64,000 bases of DNA, from contig NZ_JAFJYC010000001.1 in the NCBI RefSeq assembly GCF_018777395.1, forward strand, positions 2,604,001-2,668,000. The letters are read 5' to 3'. Under the pieces are notes generated by a model. It had not been told where the DNA came from, ran no database searches, and saw only the letters and a list, made by a program, of their open reading frames with translations. Position numbers and translations under genes: made by a program. Below are positions 17,658 through 28,182 of this stretch, piece by piece (within the stretch, counting starts at the first letter, position 1; each line of letters begins with the position of its first letter). Source of the stretch: Candidatus Sodalis endolongispinus (GTDB taxonomy: Bacteria > Pseudomonadota > Gammaproteobacteria > Enterobacterales > Enterobacteriaceae).

Positions 17658-18359
17658 CTATTGAGCGGACGCACCGCCGTTGCTGCTACTCTGGACTGCG
17701 CCGGAGGATCCATTACCGCTATTAGCGCCGTTGGTCTGGCCCGCGCCGGCGCCATTACCGCTATCGGCGCCATTGGTCTGGCCTGCGCCTGCGCCATTAC
17801 CGCTATTAGCGCCGTTAGTCTGGCCTGCGCCGGTCACATTGCCGTTATCGGCGCCGTTAGTCTGGTCCGCGCCGGCGGCGTTATTGTCGCCGCTTCCGCT
17901 CTTGTAGAGGAACTGACCGATCAAATCCTCCAGCACGATGGCCGACTTGGTATCCTGGATCACACCGCCGTCTTTCAGAATAGAGGTGCCCATTTCCGGA
18001 TCATCGAAACCGATATTCAGCGCCAGATACTGTTCCCCCAACAGGCCCGAGGTGCGGATCGCCAGGGAACTGGTATCGGGTATATGATTATAGGTCTGTT
18101 CAATGTCCATGGTGACTTTCGGCGTATAGGTTTGCGGATCGAGGGTAATATCCGTGACCCGACCGATAACCACCCCGCCAACCCGCACCGGCGAACGCAC
18201 CTTAAGACCGCCGATGTTATCGAAAGAAGCGCTGATTCGATAAGTTGCGGCATTGCTCACCGAACGGATATCCGCCACCTTCAAACAAAGAAACACGATG
18301 GCGCAGAGGGCGATAATCATAAACGCGCCGATCCAGATTTCACTTTTTTTGGTTTGCAT
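17658..18359 (-). CDS. mlaD: MlaD, MCE-domain subunit with expanded repeat tail
   Basis: 233 residues versus ~183 in E. coli. One membrane anchor (residues ~8-28) and an MCE domain (~38-118: FDNIGGLKVRSPVRVGGVVIGRV, SGLLGEQYLALNIGFDDPE), then the helical segment QDTKSAIVLEDLIGQFLYK that lines the hexamer channel. The extra length is all in the C-terminal tail, which consists of four copies of a 14-residue unit (G-A-G-Q-T-N-G-A-N/D-S/N-G-N-x-x) ending GGASAQ. The tail is probably periplasmic and disordered; its effect is unknown. Confidence 0.95.
   Translation of the reverse strand: MQTKKSEIWIGAFMIIALCAIVFLCLKVADIRSVSNAATYRISASFDNIGGLKVRSPVRVGGVVIGRVTDITLDPQTYTPKVTMDIEQTYNHIPDTSSLAIRTSGLLGEQYLALNIGFDDPEMGTSILKDGGVIQDTKSAIVLEDLIGQFLYKSGSGDNNAAGADQTNGADNGNVTGAGQTNGANSGNGAGAGQTNGADSGNGAGAGQTNGANSGNGSSGAVQSSSNGGASAQ
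17712..17879. repeat. Four-copy 42-bp tandem repeat in the mlaD coding region
   Basis: Units start with ATTACCGCTATT/ATTACCGCTATC at 17712, 17754, 17796 and 17838, each 42 bp (14 codons) and roughly 85-90 percent identical. The period is a multiple of three, so the reading frame is kept. Confidence 0.9.
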
Positions 18360-18363
18360 TCAC

Positions 18364-19146
18364 TCAGTTCCCAAACATCAGTGCCGTCAGCACAAAATCC
18401 AATCCCAACACCGCCAGCGAAGCGTGCACCACCGTGCGAGTGGTTGCGCGGCTTATCCCTTCGGAGGTCGGGATTGCGTCGTAACCATTGAAAAGCGCAA
18501 TCCAGGTGACGGTGATAGCGAAAACCACACTCTTGATGACACAGTTTACCAAATCTTGCCGCCAGTCCACGGCACCCTGCATTGCGGACCAGAAGAAGCC
18601 GCTGTCGATTCCTTTCCATTCGACGCCGACCACGGCGCCGCACCAGATGCCAACCGCAACGAAAATCGCCGTCAGCAGCGGCATACTGATAACGCCGGCC
18701 CAAAAACGCGGAGCCACTACCCGGCGCAGCGGATCCACCGCCATCATCTCCAGACTGGAAAGCTGCTCGGTGGCCTTCATCAAGCCTATCTCGGCGGTAA
18801 GCGCAGAACCCGCCCGGCCGGCAAACAGCAGCGCGGTCACCACCGGCCCCAGCTCGCGCAACAGCGATAGCGCGACCAGCATGCCCAGGCTGGATTCCGC
18901 GCTGTAGGTGGTGAGGATAATGTAGCCCTGCAACCCCAGCACCATACCGATAAACAGGCCAGATACCATAATAATCACCAGCGATAATACGCCGACGCCG
19001 TAAAGTTGTTTGACCAGCAGCGGCCATTGTTCGCGCAGCGCCGGTTTGCCTATCAGCGCATTAAATAGCATGACACCGGCCCGGCCAAAACCGTGGCAGA
19101 TGTTGATCCCCCGGCGTCCGAAGGACGCGATTGCTTCTCGTACCAT
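18364..19146 (-). CDS. mlaE: MlaE, permease of the Mla lipid transporter
   Basis: 260 residues with 5-6 hydrophobic segments ([50 protein letters not shown]). The family motif [31 protein letters not shown] is intact. It sits 8 bp after mlaF and 4 bp before mlaD, so it is translated as part of the mlaFEDCB operon. Confidence 0.96.
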   Translation of the reverse strand: MVREAIASFGRRGINICHGFGRAGVMLFNALIGKPALREQWPLLVKQLYGVGVLSLVIIMVSGLFIGMVLGLQGYIILTTYSAESSLGMLVALSLLRELGPVVTALLFAGRAGSALTAEIGLMKATEQLSSLEMMAVDPLRRVVAPRFWAGVISMPLLTAIFVAVGIWCGAVVGVEWKGIDSGFFWSAMQGAVDWRQDLVNCVIKSVVFAITVTWIALFNGYDAIPTSEGISRATTRTVVHASLAVLGLDFVLTALMFGN

Positions 19147-19154
19147 GACTGAGG

Positions 19155-19964
19155 TTAACTCCCTGCGCCCAATAGCTGGGTCTGATAATCTTCGGCGGGA
19201 ACGTTAAAGGGAACAGGCCCATCGGCGATACCGTCGAGAAATTGCCTCACCCGCGAGTCCTGATTGTCACGCAGGCTGGCCGGCGTCCCTTCCGCCACGA
19301 CGTGCTGCTCGGCCACAATATAGGCGTAATCGGCGATGCTCAATACCTCCGGCACGTCGTGGGACACGACGATACAGGTAACGCCGAGCGCATGATTCAG
19401 CTCGTCAATAAGCTTGACCAACACCCCCATGGTGATCGGGTCTTGTCCCACAAACGGCTCATCGAACATAATCAGCTCAGGATCCAACGCGATAGCCCGG
19501 GCCATCGCCGCACGGCGCGCCATACCGCCGGACAGCTCGGCCGGCATCAGCGATGACGCCCCGCGCAACCCCACTGCCTCAAGCTTCATCAGCACCGTGC
19601 TGCGCAGCACCGGCTCCGGCAAACACGTATGCCGCCGCAGCGGGAATGCCACATTCTCGAAGACGTTAATGTCAGTAAACAGCGCACCGGACTGGAAAAG
19701 CATGCTGATTTTTTTTCGTACCTCATACAGCCGGCGGCGCGACAAGGTGGGTATATTGTCGCCATCTACCCAGATTTCGCCGCTGTCCGGCGGCAACTGA
19801 CCGCCGATGAGGCGCAGCAGCGTCGTTTTACCGATGCCCGATGGTCCCATGATCGCCGTCACTTTGCCGCGCGGAAACTGCATGCTGATATTATCGAAAA
19901 TAACGCGATCGCCCCGACGAAAGCTTAATCCGCGAATCTCGACCAGGTTATCGCTCTGGTTCAT
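19155..19964 (-). CDS. mlaF: MlaF, ATPase of the Mla lipid transporter
   Basis: 269 residues from [20 protein letters not shown]; a longer upstream reading is not conserved. Walker [14 protein letters not shown], signature [16 protein letters not shown], Walker [15 protein letters not shown] and H-loop [11 protein letters not shown]. The C-terminal extension [20 protein letters not shown] is the handle that packs against the neighbouring MlaF. First gene of mlaFEDCB, divergent from yrbG. Confidence 0.97.
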   Translation of the reverse strand: MNQSDNLVEIRGLSFRRGDRVIFDNISMQFPRGKVTAIMGPSGIGKTTLLRLIGGQLPPDSGEIWVDGDNIPTLSRRRLYEVRKKISMLFQSGALFTDINVFENVAFPLRRHTCLPEPVLRSTVLMKLEAVGLRGASSLMPAELSGGMARRAAMARAIALDPELIMFDEPFVGQDPITMGVLVKLIDELNHALGVTCIVVSHDVPEVLSIADYAYIVAEQHVVAEGTPASLRDNQDSRVRQFLDGIADGPVPFNVPAEDYQTQLLGAGS

Positions 19965-20212
19965 AGTTGACTGTCCTTTTCTTCCTACACCCACGGTCTG
20001 CAGTGATGATAGTAAAGCAAGCAAGCCATTTCATCGAACTTTTCTCGACCAATCAGGCCCGTCGCCGCGGATAACTTTATCGTCGTGTTTTACTTTTAGC
20101 CGTTAGACGGTCAAAATTAATGCCAGTTTGCGTTTATTGACCGCCTTTCGTCACCCTTAAAGGGCTATGATGCGCCAACGGAACAGGTTTTTGCTCAAGC
20201 CAAGGATTTATC

Positions 20213-21164
20213 ATGCTTTTTGCCACGTCATTATTCATTATTGGCCTCATTCTATTGGTTTATGGCGCGGACAGATTGGTCTATAGTGCGGCCGTATTAA
20301 GCCGCTCGCTCGGTGTTGCTCCCTGGCCTCATCGGCTGCACCATCGTTTCCTTCGGCACCTCTCTGCCGGAATTGCTGGTGTCGGTTACCGCCGCGCTTA
20401 ACGACCAGACTGACATGGCGGTCGGCAATATCCTGGGTTCCAACATTATCAATGTCATGCTGATTGTCGGCTGCGCGGCGCTTATCCGCCCGGTCACCTT
20501 CCGCTCCGAGATAGTGCGGCGCGAGTTGCCGCTCCTGCTGCTGATTACCCTGCTGTGCGGCCTGCTGCTGGCGGACCATAGCCTCGGCAGGTTGGACGGC
20601 ATTTTGCTGCTGGCGGAGGGCTATTTGCTGATTATCGTGACCATCTCCCGGCTGGCGCTGCGCGAGAGCAGCGACACGCTGACCCGCGAACAACTGGCGG
20701 AGCTGCCGCAGGATAGCAATAATACCGTCGCCGTCCTGTGGCTGGTGCTGGCGTTTATTATTCTGCCTATCTCGGCGCGGATGGTTATCGATAATGCCAG
20801 CGTGCTGGCGCGCTATTTTGGCCTGAGCGATCTGGTGGTCGTCCTGACGGTGCTGGCGATCGGCACCAGCCTGCCGGAACTGGCGACGCTTGTCGCCGGA
20901 GCGCTCAAGGGAGAAAATGATATTGCGCTGGGCAATGTTATTGGCTCCAATATCTTCAATAGTGTTATTGTGTTGGGCGTTCCCGCGCTGCTCTCCCCCG
21001 GCCCGTTCAATCCCGATGCTTTTGCCCGCGATTATTGGGTCATGCTGGCGGCGAGCGTTATCCTCGCCGCCCTGTGCCTGCGCAAACGACGCCGGATAAA
21101 TCGCCTGTCGGGGGCCTTGCTGGTGTGTGGGTTCATCGCCTATCTCGCAGTGCTATTAATCTAG
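20213..21164 (+). pseudogene. yrbG: YrbG-type Ca2+/Na+ exchanger, one frameshift
   Basis: Inner-membrane CaCA exchanger related to E. coli YrbG. The N-terminus MLFATSLFIIGLILLVYGADRLVYSA is in one frame. At ~20322 (sequence GTTGCTCCCTGGCC) one base is lost and the rest continues in another frame (IGCTIVSFGTSLPELLVSVTA, first alpha repeat; LAIGTSLPELATLVAGALKGENDIALGNVIG, second alpha repeat). All transmembrane segments are otherwise recognisable to the C-terminus, so the break looks recent. In E. coli it precedes kdsD, as here. Confidence 0.9.
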
Positions 21165-21197
21165 CTTCCAGCGCCGCGAATAATCAGGATATGTTTT

Positions 21198-22184
21198 ATG
21201 TCGCAGAATACATTAGCGCCGGCCTTTGACTTTATCGCCGCCGGCAAGGAAGTTCTCGCTATTGAGCGGGCGGGTCTGGCGCAGCTGGATCAATATATCA
21301 ACAACGATTTTCGCCGCGCCTGCGAAGCGCTGTTTCGCTGCGCCGGCAAAGTGGTGGTGATGGGCATGGGCAAATCCGGCCATATCGGCCGCAAGCTGGC
21401 CGCCACTTTCGCCAGTACCGGTACGCCGGCGTTTTTTGTCCATCCCGGCGAGGCCAGCCATGGTGATTTGGGCATGGTTTCGCCGCAGGATATCGTCATC
21501 GCGCTGTCCAATTCTGGTGAATCCCACGAGGTCCTGGCGCTGATTCCGGTGCTCAAACGTCTGCACATCCCCCTCATCTGCATGACCGGCAAACCGGAGA
21601 GCACCATGGGAAAAGCGGCGGAAATTCATTTGTGCGTGCATGTGCCTGAAGAAGCCTGCCCGCTGGGCCTGGCGCCAACCGCCAGCACCACCGCCGCGCT
21701 GGTCATGGGCGACGCGCTGGCGGTGGCGCTGCTGCGGGCGCGGGGATTTACCGCCGAGGACTTCGCCTTATCCCATCCGGGCGGCGCATTAGGACGCAAA
21801 CTGCTGCTACGCGTAAGCGATATCATGCACAGCGGCGATGAAATGCCGCTCACCGCCCGCACGGCCTCGCTGCGCAATGCGCTACTTGAGATCACCCGCA
21901 AAAATCTTGGCATGACGGTGATTTGCGATGCGCACAATGTCATCGCCGGGATTTTCACCGATGGTGACCTGCGGCGGGTGTTTGATATGGGTATTGATCT
22001 CAATCAGGCGCGCATTACCGATGTCATGACCCCGGGTGGCGTACGCGTCGCGCCCGACATGCTGGCGGTGGAAGCGCTTAATCTCATGCAGGCGCGCCAC
22101 ATCACTTCGCTGCTGGTGGCGCAAGATGACCATCTATTAGGTGTAGTGCATATGCATGATATGCTACGCGCCGGCGTGATATAA
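21198..22184 (+). CDS. kdsD: D-arabinose 5-phosphate isomerase KdsD
   Basis: 328 residues. SIS sugar-isomerase domain (residues ~35-180: GMGKSGHIGRKLAATFASTGTPAFFVHPGEASHGDLGM) and two CBS domains (~205-328: DIMHSGDEMPL, IFTDGDLRRVF, DVMTPGGV). Makes A5P for Kdo, the inner-core LPS sugar. First of kdsD-kdsC-lptC-lptA-lptB. Intact. Confidence 0.97.
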   Translation: MSQNTLAPAFDFIAAGKEVLAIERAGLAQLDQYINNDFRRACEALFRCAGKVVVMGMGKSGHIGRKLAATFASTGTPAFFVHPGEASHGDLGMVSPQDIVIALSNSGESHEVLALIPVLKRLHIPLICMTGKPESTMGKAAEIHLCVHVPEEACPLGLAPTASTTAALVMGDALAVALLRARGFTAEDFALSHPGGALGRKLLLRVSDIMHSGDEMPLTARTASLRNALLEITRKNLGMTVICDAHNVIAGIFTDGDLRRVFDMGIDLNQARITDVMTPGGVRVAPDMLAVEALNLMQARHITSLLVAQDDHLLGVVHMHDMLRAGVI

Positions 22185-22198
22185 CAAGGAATAACGTC

Positions 22199-22762
22199 AT
22201 GCAACAGACCCCCATCGTCGAGACATGCTATGGGCCGGTAGCGCTGCAGGTGCTGGAAAGCGCCCGGCGTATCCGTCTGTTGATTTGCGATGTGGATGGC
22301 GTCATGTCCGACGGCTTGATTTATATGGGCAATCACGGTGAAGAACTTAAAGCCTTCAACGTGCGCGATGGCTACGGCATTCGCTGCCTGCTGACATCGG
22401 GCATTGAGGTCGCTATCATTACCGGCCGCTCCGCCAGGCTGCTGGAGGACCGCTGCGCCACGCTTGGCATTAGGCATCTTTACCATGGGCAATCGGATAA
22501 GACTTTGGCCTTTAGAGCGCTTCTGAGTAAACTTAAGTTAACGGCGGAACAGGTCGCCTACGTGGGCGACGACCTAATTGATGCCCCGGTCATGGACCAG
22601 GTCGGCCTGAGCGTGGCGGTGGCGGATGCGCACCCGCTATTGCTGCCCAGGGCCGATTACGTTACCCGCATTGCCGGCGGTCGCGGCGCGGTGCGGGAAG
22701 TCTGCGACCTGCTGCTGTTGGCACAGGGAAAGCTGGAGGATGCCAAAGGGCAGTCGGTATGA
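22199..22762 (+). CDS. kdsC: Kdo 8-phosphate phosphatase KdsC
   Basis: 187 residues. HAD-family phosphatase: the nucleophile motif LLICDVDGVMSDGLIY (two Asp), threonine motif AIITGRSARL, and the VAYVGDDLIDAPVM acid motif. Releases Kdo from Kdo-8-P. Its stop overlaps the lptC ATG by 4 bp. Confidence 0.97.
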   Translation: MQQTPIVETCYGPVALQVLESARRIRLLICDVDGVMSDGLIYMGNHGEELKAFNVRDGYGIRCLLTSGIEVAIITGRSARLLEDRCATLGIRHLYHGQSDKTLAFRALLSKLKLTAEQVAYVGDDLIDAPVMDQVGLSVAVADAHPLLLPRADYVTRIAGGRGAVREVCDLLLLAQGKLEDAKGQSV

Positions 22763-23337
22763 GCAAGACAACGCGTTGGACCACGGCGCTGCTGGGATTA
22801 TTGGTGTTGGTGCTTATCGGCTGGAACCTGGCGGATACCGACACGTCGCCGGCCCAGACGCCGGTGAACAACGGCGAGCCTACCTATCAGAGCGAATATA
22901 CCACCACGGTGGTCTATAACCCGGCGGGGGGGCTTAATTACAAGCTGGTGGCCGATCACGTGAATCATTTCGCCGAGCAGCAGATCACCTGGTTTACCCG
23001 GCCGGTCGCCACCACGTTCGATGAGAGCAAAGTGCCGACCTGGACGGTAAAGGCCGATAAAGCCAAGTTGACCCAGGACAGAATGCTTTACCTGTATGGC
23101 CATGTTCAGGTGGACAGCCTGAACGATGCCTCACAGCTTAAACGCATAACAACAGATAACGCGGTGGTTAACCTGGTCACGCAGGACGTTTCCTCGGATG
23201 ATGAGGTAACCTTATATGGTACCGGCTTTAACTCCACCGGCATGAAGGTGCGCGGCAATCTGCGCAACAAGACCGCCGAGTTGATTGAAAAGGTTAAGAC
23301 CTCTTATGAAATCCAGAATTCACAACATACGCCATAG
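22759..23337 (+). CDS. lptC: LptC, inner-membrane LPS transport protein
   Basis: 192 residues, single N-terminal membrane helix (TTALLGLLVLVLIGWNLA) and a periplasmic beta-jellyroll (NNGEPTYQSEYTTTVVYNPAGGLNYKL; GFNSTGMKVRGNLRNKTAELIEKVKTSYE). Links the LptBFG transporter to LptA. Its end overlaps lptA by 32 bp. Confidence 0.96.
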   Translation: MSKTTRWTTALLGLLVLVLIGWNLADTDTSPAQTPVNNGEPTYQSEYTTTVVYNPAGGLNYKLVADHVNHFAEQQITWFTRPVATTFDESKVPTWTVKADKAKLTQDRMLYLYGHVQVDSLNDASQLKRITTDNAVVNLVTQDVSSDDEVTLYGTGFNSTGMKVRGNLRNKTAELIEKVKTSYEIQNSQHTP

Positions 23338-23848
23338 CCTGCTTCTGGCCGGCGGTTTAATGCTTGCCAGCGCACAGGCGCTGGCGCTGACCAGCGACAA
23401 TCAGCAGCCGATTCATATCGACTCCGCGCAGCAGGCGGTGGATATGGCGACCAATACCGTGACCCTTACCGGTGAGGTCGTGGTCAAGCGCGGTTCAATC
23501 GATATTCGCGCCGATAAGGTGGTCATCACCCGTCCCGACGGCAAGGACGGTAACGAAGTCGTGGAAGGTTACGGCAATCCCGTCACCTTCTATCAGTTGC
23601 AGGACGACGGCGAGCCGGTACGCGGACATTCGCAGAAGGTACGCTACGAAACCGCCAACGATCTGGTTATCTTGACGGGCAATGCCTATCTGGAGCAGTT
23701 GGACAGCAACGTGAAAGGCGATCGCATTACCTATCTGGTCAAGAAACAGCAGATGGAGGCGTTCAGCGACAAAGGCAAACGGGTCACCACCGTGCTGGTA
23801 CCGGCGCAGTTGCAGGATAAAAGCGGCGCCAAGGCGACGGCGAAATAA
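23306..23848 (+). CDS. lptA: LptA, periplasmic LPS bridge protein
   Basis: 180 residues from ATG 23306 with a signal peptide (MKSRIHNIRHSLLLAGGLMLASAQALA). OstA-type beta-jellyroll: QQPIHIDSAQQAVDMATNTVTLTGEVVVKRGSIDIRADKV and AYLEQLDSNVKGDRITYLV. Forms the LPS bridge between membranes. Intact. Confidence 0.96.
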   Translation: MKSRIHNIRHSLLLAGGLMLASAQALALTSDNQQPIHIDSAQQAVDMATNTVTLTGEVVVKRGSIDIRADKVVITRPDGKDGNEVVEGYGNPVTFYQLQDDGEPVRGHSQKVRYETANDLVILTGNAYLEQLDSNVKGDRITYLVKKQQMEAFSDKGKRVTTVLVPAQLQDKSGAKATAK

Positions 23849-23863
23849 TCGGGTATAAGATCC

Positions 23864-24589
23864 ATGGCAACATTAATCGCAGAAAATTTGGCTAAAGCCT
23901 ATAAAGGGCGCCGCGTGGTGGAAGACGTCAGCCTGAAGGTAAGCTCTGGCGAAATTGTGGGATTGCTGGGGCCTAACGGGGCGGGCAAAACCACCACGTT
24001 CTACATGGTCGTCGGCATCATCCCCCGCGACGCCGGGCGTATTGTCATCGATGATGACGATATCAGCCTCCTGCCGCTGCATACCCGCGCCCGCCGCGGA
24101 ATCGGCTACCTGCCGCAAGAAGCCTCGATCTTCCGCCGCCTGAGGGTGTTCGACAATCTGATGGCGGTGCTGCAAATCCGCCAGGATCTCACCCGCGAAC
24201 AGCGCAACGACCGCGCAAAAGAGCTGATGGAAGAGTTCCATATCAACCATTTACGCGACAACCTCGGCCAGTCGCTGTCCGGCGGTGAACGACGCCGGGT
24301 AGAAATCGCGCGGGCGCTGGCCGCCAACCCTAAATTTATCCTGCTTGACGAACCTTTTGCCGGCGTCGATCCGATTTCGGTCATCGACATCAAAAAAATT
24401 ATCGAACATTTGCGCGACAGCGGCCTTGGCGTTCTTATCACCGACCATAACGTGCGGGAGACACTCGACGTGTGCGAACGGGCCTATATCGTCAGCCAGG
24501 GTAAGCTCATCGCCCATGGCTCCCCTGCCGACATCATGCTCGACGAGCAGGTCAAACGGGTTTATCTGGGCGAAGAGTTCCGCCTCTGA
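23864..24589 (+). CDS. lptB: LptB, ATPase of the LPS exporter
   Basis: 241 residues, full length. Walker [18 protein letters not shown]-loop [12 protein letters not shown], signature [16 protein letters not shown], Walker [15 protein letters not shown]-loop [11 protein letters not shown]. Powers LPS extraction with LptFG. Followed closely by rpoN, as in E. coli. Confidence 0.98.
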   Translation: MATLIAENLAKAYKGRRVVEDVSLKVSSGEIVGLLGPNGAGKTTTFYMVVGIIPRDAGRIVIDDDDISLLPLHTRARRGIGYLPQEASIFRRLRVFDNLMAVLQIRQDLTREQRNDRAKELMEEFHINHLRDNLGQSLSGGERRRVEIARALAANPKFILLDEPFAGVDPISVIDIKKIIEHLRDSGLGVLITDHNVRETLDVCERAYIVSQGKLIAHGSPADIMLDEQVKRVYLGEEFRL

Positions 24590-24636
24590 TAAGGTGGCGT
24601 TACCGCCGTGGTTCGTGAGGATAGTTGACGCATTTT

Positions 24637-26070
24637 ATGAAGCAAGGTTTACAACTCAGGCTGAGTCAGCAGTTAGCCATGACCCCGCAGTTGCAACAGG
24701 CTATCCGTCTGTTGCAATTGTCCACGCTTGAACTCCAGCAGGAAATTCAGACGGCGCTGGAAAATAACCCCTTGCTTGAACAGGCCGATTTACATGACGA
24801 GGTCGAAGCGCACGACGCGCCCGACAGCGAATCGATCGACACCCGCAAGGCTATGGAACAAAAGGACATGCCGGAAGAGCTGCCGCTGGACGCCACCTGG
24901 GACGAGATGTACTCCGCCGGGACGCCGTCTGGAACCGGTACCGACTATCGCGACGAAGAATTGCCCGTCTATCAGGGTGAAACCACCCAGACCCTGCAGG
25001 ACTACCTCATGTGGCAGGTAGAGCTTACTCCCTTTTCCGATACCGATAGGGCTATCGCCACCTCTATCGTCGACGCCGTGGACGACACCGGCTATCTGAC
25101 GGTGCCGCTGGACGACATACTTGACAGCATCGGCGACGAAAACGTCACCCTGGATGAGGTGGAGGCGGTTTTAAAACGCATCCAGCGCTTTGATCCGGTC
25201 GGCGTGTCGGCGCGGGATCTGCGCGACTGCCTGCTGATTCAGCTCTCGCAGTTCGCGGCCGATTTGCCTTATCTCACCGAGGCGCGGCTTATCGTCAGCG
25301 ATTATCTCGGCCTGCTGGGCAGCCATGATTTCCGCACCCTGCTACGTTCTACTAAGCTGAAAGAGGATGTCCTGAAACCGGCCATGGCGCTGATTCAGTC
25401 GCTGGATCCGCGTCCTGGGCAGTCCATCAACACCGGCGAGTCACAATATGTGATCCCCGATGTGCTGGTGCGCAAACTGCAAAACCGCTGGGTGGTGGAG
25501 CTCAATACCGACAGCATTCCCGCGCTGCGCATCAATCAGCAGTACGCGGCCCTGGGCAGCAACACCCGTAACGATGCGGACGGTCAGTTTATCCGCAGCC
25601 ATTTGCAGGAGGCGCGCTGGCTGATTAAAAGTCTGGAAAGCCGCAATGAAACGCTGCTGAAGGTGACGCGCTGTATTGTCGAGCGGCAGATGGCGTTTTT
25701 TGAACAGGGGGAAGAGTTTATGCGGCCGATGGTGCTGGCGGATATCGCCCAGGCGGTGGATATGCACGAGTCCACGATTTCGCGCGTCACCACCCAAAAA
25801 TATCTGCACAGCCCGCGCGGCATCTTTGAATTGAAATATTTTTTCTCCAGCCACGTCAATACCGAAGGGGGAGGCGAAGCATCCTCCACGGCTATCCGCG
25901 CACTGGTGAAAAAATTAATCGCCGCGGAAAACCCGGCGAAGCCGCTTAGCGACAGTAAGCTCACCGACCTGCTTTCCGAGCAGGGTATCATGGTGGCGCG
26001 GCGTACCGTAGCGAAGTACCGAGAGTCTTTATCCATCCCGCCGTCGAACCAGCGAAAACAATTGGTTTGA
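24637..26070 (+). CDS. rpoN: RNA polymerase sigma-54 factor RpoN
   Basis: 477 residues from [18 protein letters not shown]. Region I is the Gln-rich activator-interacting segment; region II acidic (~50-110, [22 protein letters not shown]); core-binding and the HTH region [33 protein letters not shown]; the RpoN box [13 protein letters not shown] near the C-terminus. Controls nitrogen-limitation genes; it is intact although gltBD is lost. Confidence 0.98.
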   Translation: MKQGLQLRLSQQLAMTPQLQQAIRLLQLSTLELQQEIQTALENNPLLEQADLHDEVEAHDAPDSESIDTRKAMEQKDMPEELPLDATWDEMYSAGTPSGTGTDYRDEELPVYQGETTQTLQDYLMWQVELTPFSDTDRAIATSIVDAVDDTGYLTVPLDDILDSIGDENVTLDEVEAVLKRIQRFDPVGVSARDLRDCLLIQLSQFAADLPYLTEARLIVSDYLGLLGSHDFRTLLRSTKLKEDVLKPAMALIQSLDPRPGQSINTGESQYVIPDVLVRKLQNRWVVELNTDSIPALRINQQYAALGSNTRNDADGQFIRSHLQEARWLIKSLESRNETLLKVTRCIVERQMAFFEQGEEFMRPMVLADIAQAVDMHESTISRVTTQKYLHSPRGIFELKYFFSSHVNTEGGGEASSTAIRALVKKLIAAENPAKPLSDSKLTDLLSEQGIMVARRTVAKYRESLSIPPSNQRKQLV

Positions 26071-26093
26071 CCTCAACAGAGAAGGAAGACACT

Positions 26094-26381
26094 ATGCAGC
26101 TGAACATTACCGGAGAGCATGTTGACATCACCGACGCCTTAAGGGAATTTGTAACAACAAAATTCTCTAAACTGGAACAGTTCTTCGATCGCATCAATCA
26201 GGTTTATATTGTCCTGAAGGTCGAGAAAGTTCAGAAGATCGCCGAAGCGACGGTGCACCTCAACGGCGGTGAGCTGCACGCGACTGCGGAAGCGGATGAT
26301 ATGTACGCCGCCATCGATTTGTTGATCGATAAACTCACGCGGCAGTTGAACAAGCATAAAGAGAAGCTGAAACAATATTAA
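26094..26381 (+). CDS. hpf: Ribosome hibernation promoting factor Hpf
   Basis: 95 residues from MQLNITGEHVDITDALREFV; a slightly longer reading starts at 26067 but is not conserved. Short-form HPF that, with RMF, dimerises idle 70S ribosomes. Motifs KFSKLEQFFDRINQ, ATVHLNGGELHATAEADDMYAAIDLLIDKLTRQLNKHKEK. Lies between rpoN and ptsN. Confidence 0.97.
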   Translation: MQLNITGEHVDITDALREFVTTKFSKLEQFFDRINQVYIVLKVEKVQKIAEATVHLNGGELHATAEADDMYAAIDLLIDKLTRQLNKHKEKLKQY

Positions 26382-26415
26382 TTTAACCGTAGCCGACAAC
26401 GCTACCTAAACCTCA

Positions 26416-26450
26416 CATCGGCTCGTTATCCCTATGGTAACGGGCCGATG
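26416..26450 (+). terminator. Hairpin between hpf and ptsN
   Basis: CATCGGCTCGTTA, a short loop, TAACGGGCCGATG: a long imperfect stem without a T-tract. It may be an attenuator or mRNA-stability element inside the rpoN operon rather than a true terminator. Confidence 0.5.
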
Positions 26451-26486
26451 AGTCTTAAAGGTTAACCAGCGCCTAAGTGACCCGAA

Positions 26487-26966
26487 ATGACGAACAATAC
26501 AGCAATGCAAATCGATTCAGTGTTGAACATTGAATGTACCCGCAGCGACGTCCACTGCCAGAGCAAGAAAAGAGCGCTGGAAATTATCAGCGAACTGGCG
26601 GCGAAACAACTTAACCTGGCGCCGCAAGTGGTGTTTGACGCCGTATTGACGCGCGAGCGCATGGGCAGTACCGGTATCGGCAATGGCATCGCCATTCCCC
26701 ATGGTAAGCTGGAAGAAGACACGCTGCGCGCGGTGGGGGTGTTTATCCGGCTTGAACAGCCAATAGCGTTTGACGCCATCGATAATCAGCCCGTGGACCT
26801 GTTGTTCGCGCTGCTGGTGCCGGCAGAGCAGTGCAAAGTGCATTTGCACACTCTGTCGCTGGTGGCCAAGAGACTGGCGGACAAAACCGTCTGCCGCCGC
26901 TTGCGCGCCGCGCAAAGCGATGAGGAACTGTATCAGATTATGACCGAAACGGATGACGGCGACTGA
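26487..26966 (+). CDS. ptsN: PtsN, EIIA-Ntr of the nitrogen phosphotransferase system
   Basis: 159 residues. Regulatory phosphocarrier; the phosphorylated His is in GIAIPHGKLEEDTLRAVGVF (~73). Controls K+ uptake and other targets in its free or phosphorylated state. Downstream rapZ and npr are in the usual order. Confidence 0.97.
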   Translation: MTNNTAMQIDSVLNIECTRSDVHCQSKKRALEIISELAAKQLNLAPQVVFDAVLTRERMGSTGIGNGIAIPHGKLEEDTLRAVGVFIRLEQPIAFDAIDNQPVDLLFALLVPAEQCKVHLHTLSLVAKRLADKTVCRRLRAAQSDEELYQIMTETDDGD

Positions 26967-27058
26967 CGCCGCGGCGCCGTCCTGGAAGCGGGATAGGTTG
27001 GGCGAGGCATGGCCGCATCGCCAGGGGATGAATAAGCAAGGCAGAGGAGTGTATCGTC

Positions 27059-27913
27059 ATGGTGCTGATGATAGTCAGCGGTCGATCAGGTTCAGGTAAA
27101 TCCGTTGCGCTGCGCGCGCTGGAGGACATGGGCTTTTATTGCGTTGATAACCTGCCGGTGGTGCTGCTGCCACAACTGGCCAGCACGCTGGCGGCGAGCA
27201 AGATCTCCGCCGCGGTGAGCATTGACGTGCGCAATATGCCCGAATCACCGGAGATTTTTGAACAGGCCATGGATAACCTGCCGCAGGCCTTTGCCCCGCA
27301 GTTGCTGTTTCTGGACGCCGATCGCAATACCCTCATCCGCCGCTATAGCGACACCCGCCGGCTGCATCCGCTCTCCGCCCGCAACCTGTCGCTGGAAAGC
27401 GCCATCGATGAAGAGGACTCGCTGCTTGAGCCGCTGCGCTCGCGCGCCGATCTGGTGATCGATACCTCGGAGATGTCGGTGCATGAACTGGCCGAAATGC
27501 TGCGTACCCGCCTGCTGGGCAAGCGCGAGCGGGAACTGACCATGGTGTTTGAATCCTTCGGCTACAAGCACGGCATCCCCATCGACGCCGATTACGTGTT
27601 CGACGTGCGTTTTCTGCCCAATCCGCACTGGGATCCCAAGCTCAGACCGATGACCGGCCTGGATCGTCCCGTGGCGGCGTTTTTAGATCGCCATACCGAA
27701 GTCCATAATTTTATCTATCAGACCCGCAGCTATCTGGAGCTGTGGCTACCAATGCTTGAAACCAATAACCGCAGTTATCTCACGGTGGCGATAGGCTGCA
27801 CCGGCGGCAAACACCGCTCTGTGTATATCGCCGAACAGCTGGCGGACTATTTTCGCTCTCGCGGCAAGAATGTCCAGTCCCGCCACCGCACTCTGGAAAA
27901 GCGCAAATCATGA
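27059..27913 (+). CDS. rapZ: RapZ, adaptor for GlmZ sRNA decay
   Basis: 284 residues, nearly identical to E. coli RapZ. N-terminal kinase-like domain with Walker [22 protein letters not shown]-terminal RNA-binding domain with [18 protein letters not shown] and basic tail [15 protein letters not shown]. It hands GlmZ to RNase E and so tunes glucosamine-6-P synthesis for the envelope. Overlaps npr by 4 bp. Confidence 0.98.
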   Translation: MVLMIVSGRSGSGKSVALRALEDMGFYCVDNLPVVLLPQLASTLAASKISAAVSIDVRNMPESPEIFEQAMDNLPQAFAPQLLFLDADRNTLIRRYSDTRRLHPLSARNLSLESAIDEEDSLLEPLRSRADLVIDTSEMSVHELAEMLRTRLLGKRERELTMVFESFGYKHGIPIDADYVFDVRFLPNPHWDPKLRPMTGLDRPVAAFLDRHTEVHNFIYQTRSYLELWLPMLETNNRSYLTVAIGCTGGKHRSVYIAEQLADYFRSRGKNVQSRHRTLEKRKS

Positions 27914-28182
27914 CGGTCAAACAAACGGTAGAGATCAAAAACCGTCTGGGTATGCATGCCCGGCCGGCAATGAATCTGTTTGAACTGGTACAAAGTTTCG
28001 ATGCCGAAGTCATGCTGCGCAACGACAGCGGTACCGAGGCGGAGGCCAGCAGCGTTATCGGTTTACTGATGCTGGATTCCGCCAAAGGGCGAATGATCGA
28101 AGTCGAGGCCACCGGGCCGGACGAGATCGCGGCGCTGGCGGCGGTGATCGAACTGTTTAACGCCGGTTTCGACGAAGACTGA
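27910..28182 (+). CDS. npr: NPr, HPr-like phosphocarrier of the nitrogen PTS
   Basis: 90 residues. HPr fold with phosphorylated His in [14 protein letters not shown] and the conserved [20 protein letters not shown] segment. Passes phosphate from EI-Ntr to PtsN. Last gene of the rpoN cluster. Confidence 0.97.
   Translation: MTVKQTVEIKNRLGMHARPAMNLFELVQSFDAEVMLRNDSGTEAEASSVIGLLMLDSAKGRMIEVEATGPDEIAALAAVIELFNAGFDED

Noticed and set aside
17712..17879. Regularly spaced repeats in mlaD as a CRISPR array
   Set aside because: Units are contiguous with no unique spacers, are in-frame coding sequence, and no cas genes are near.
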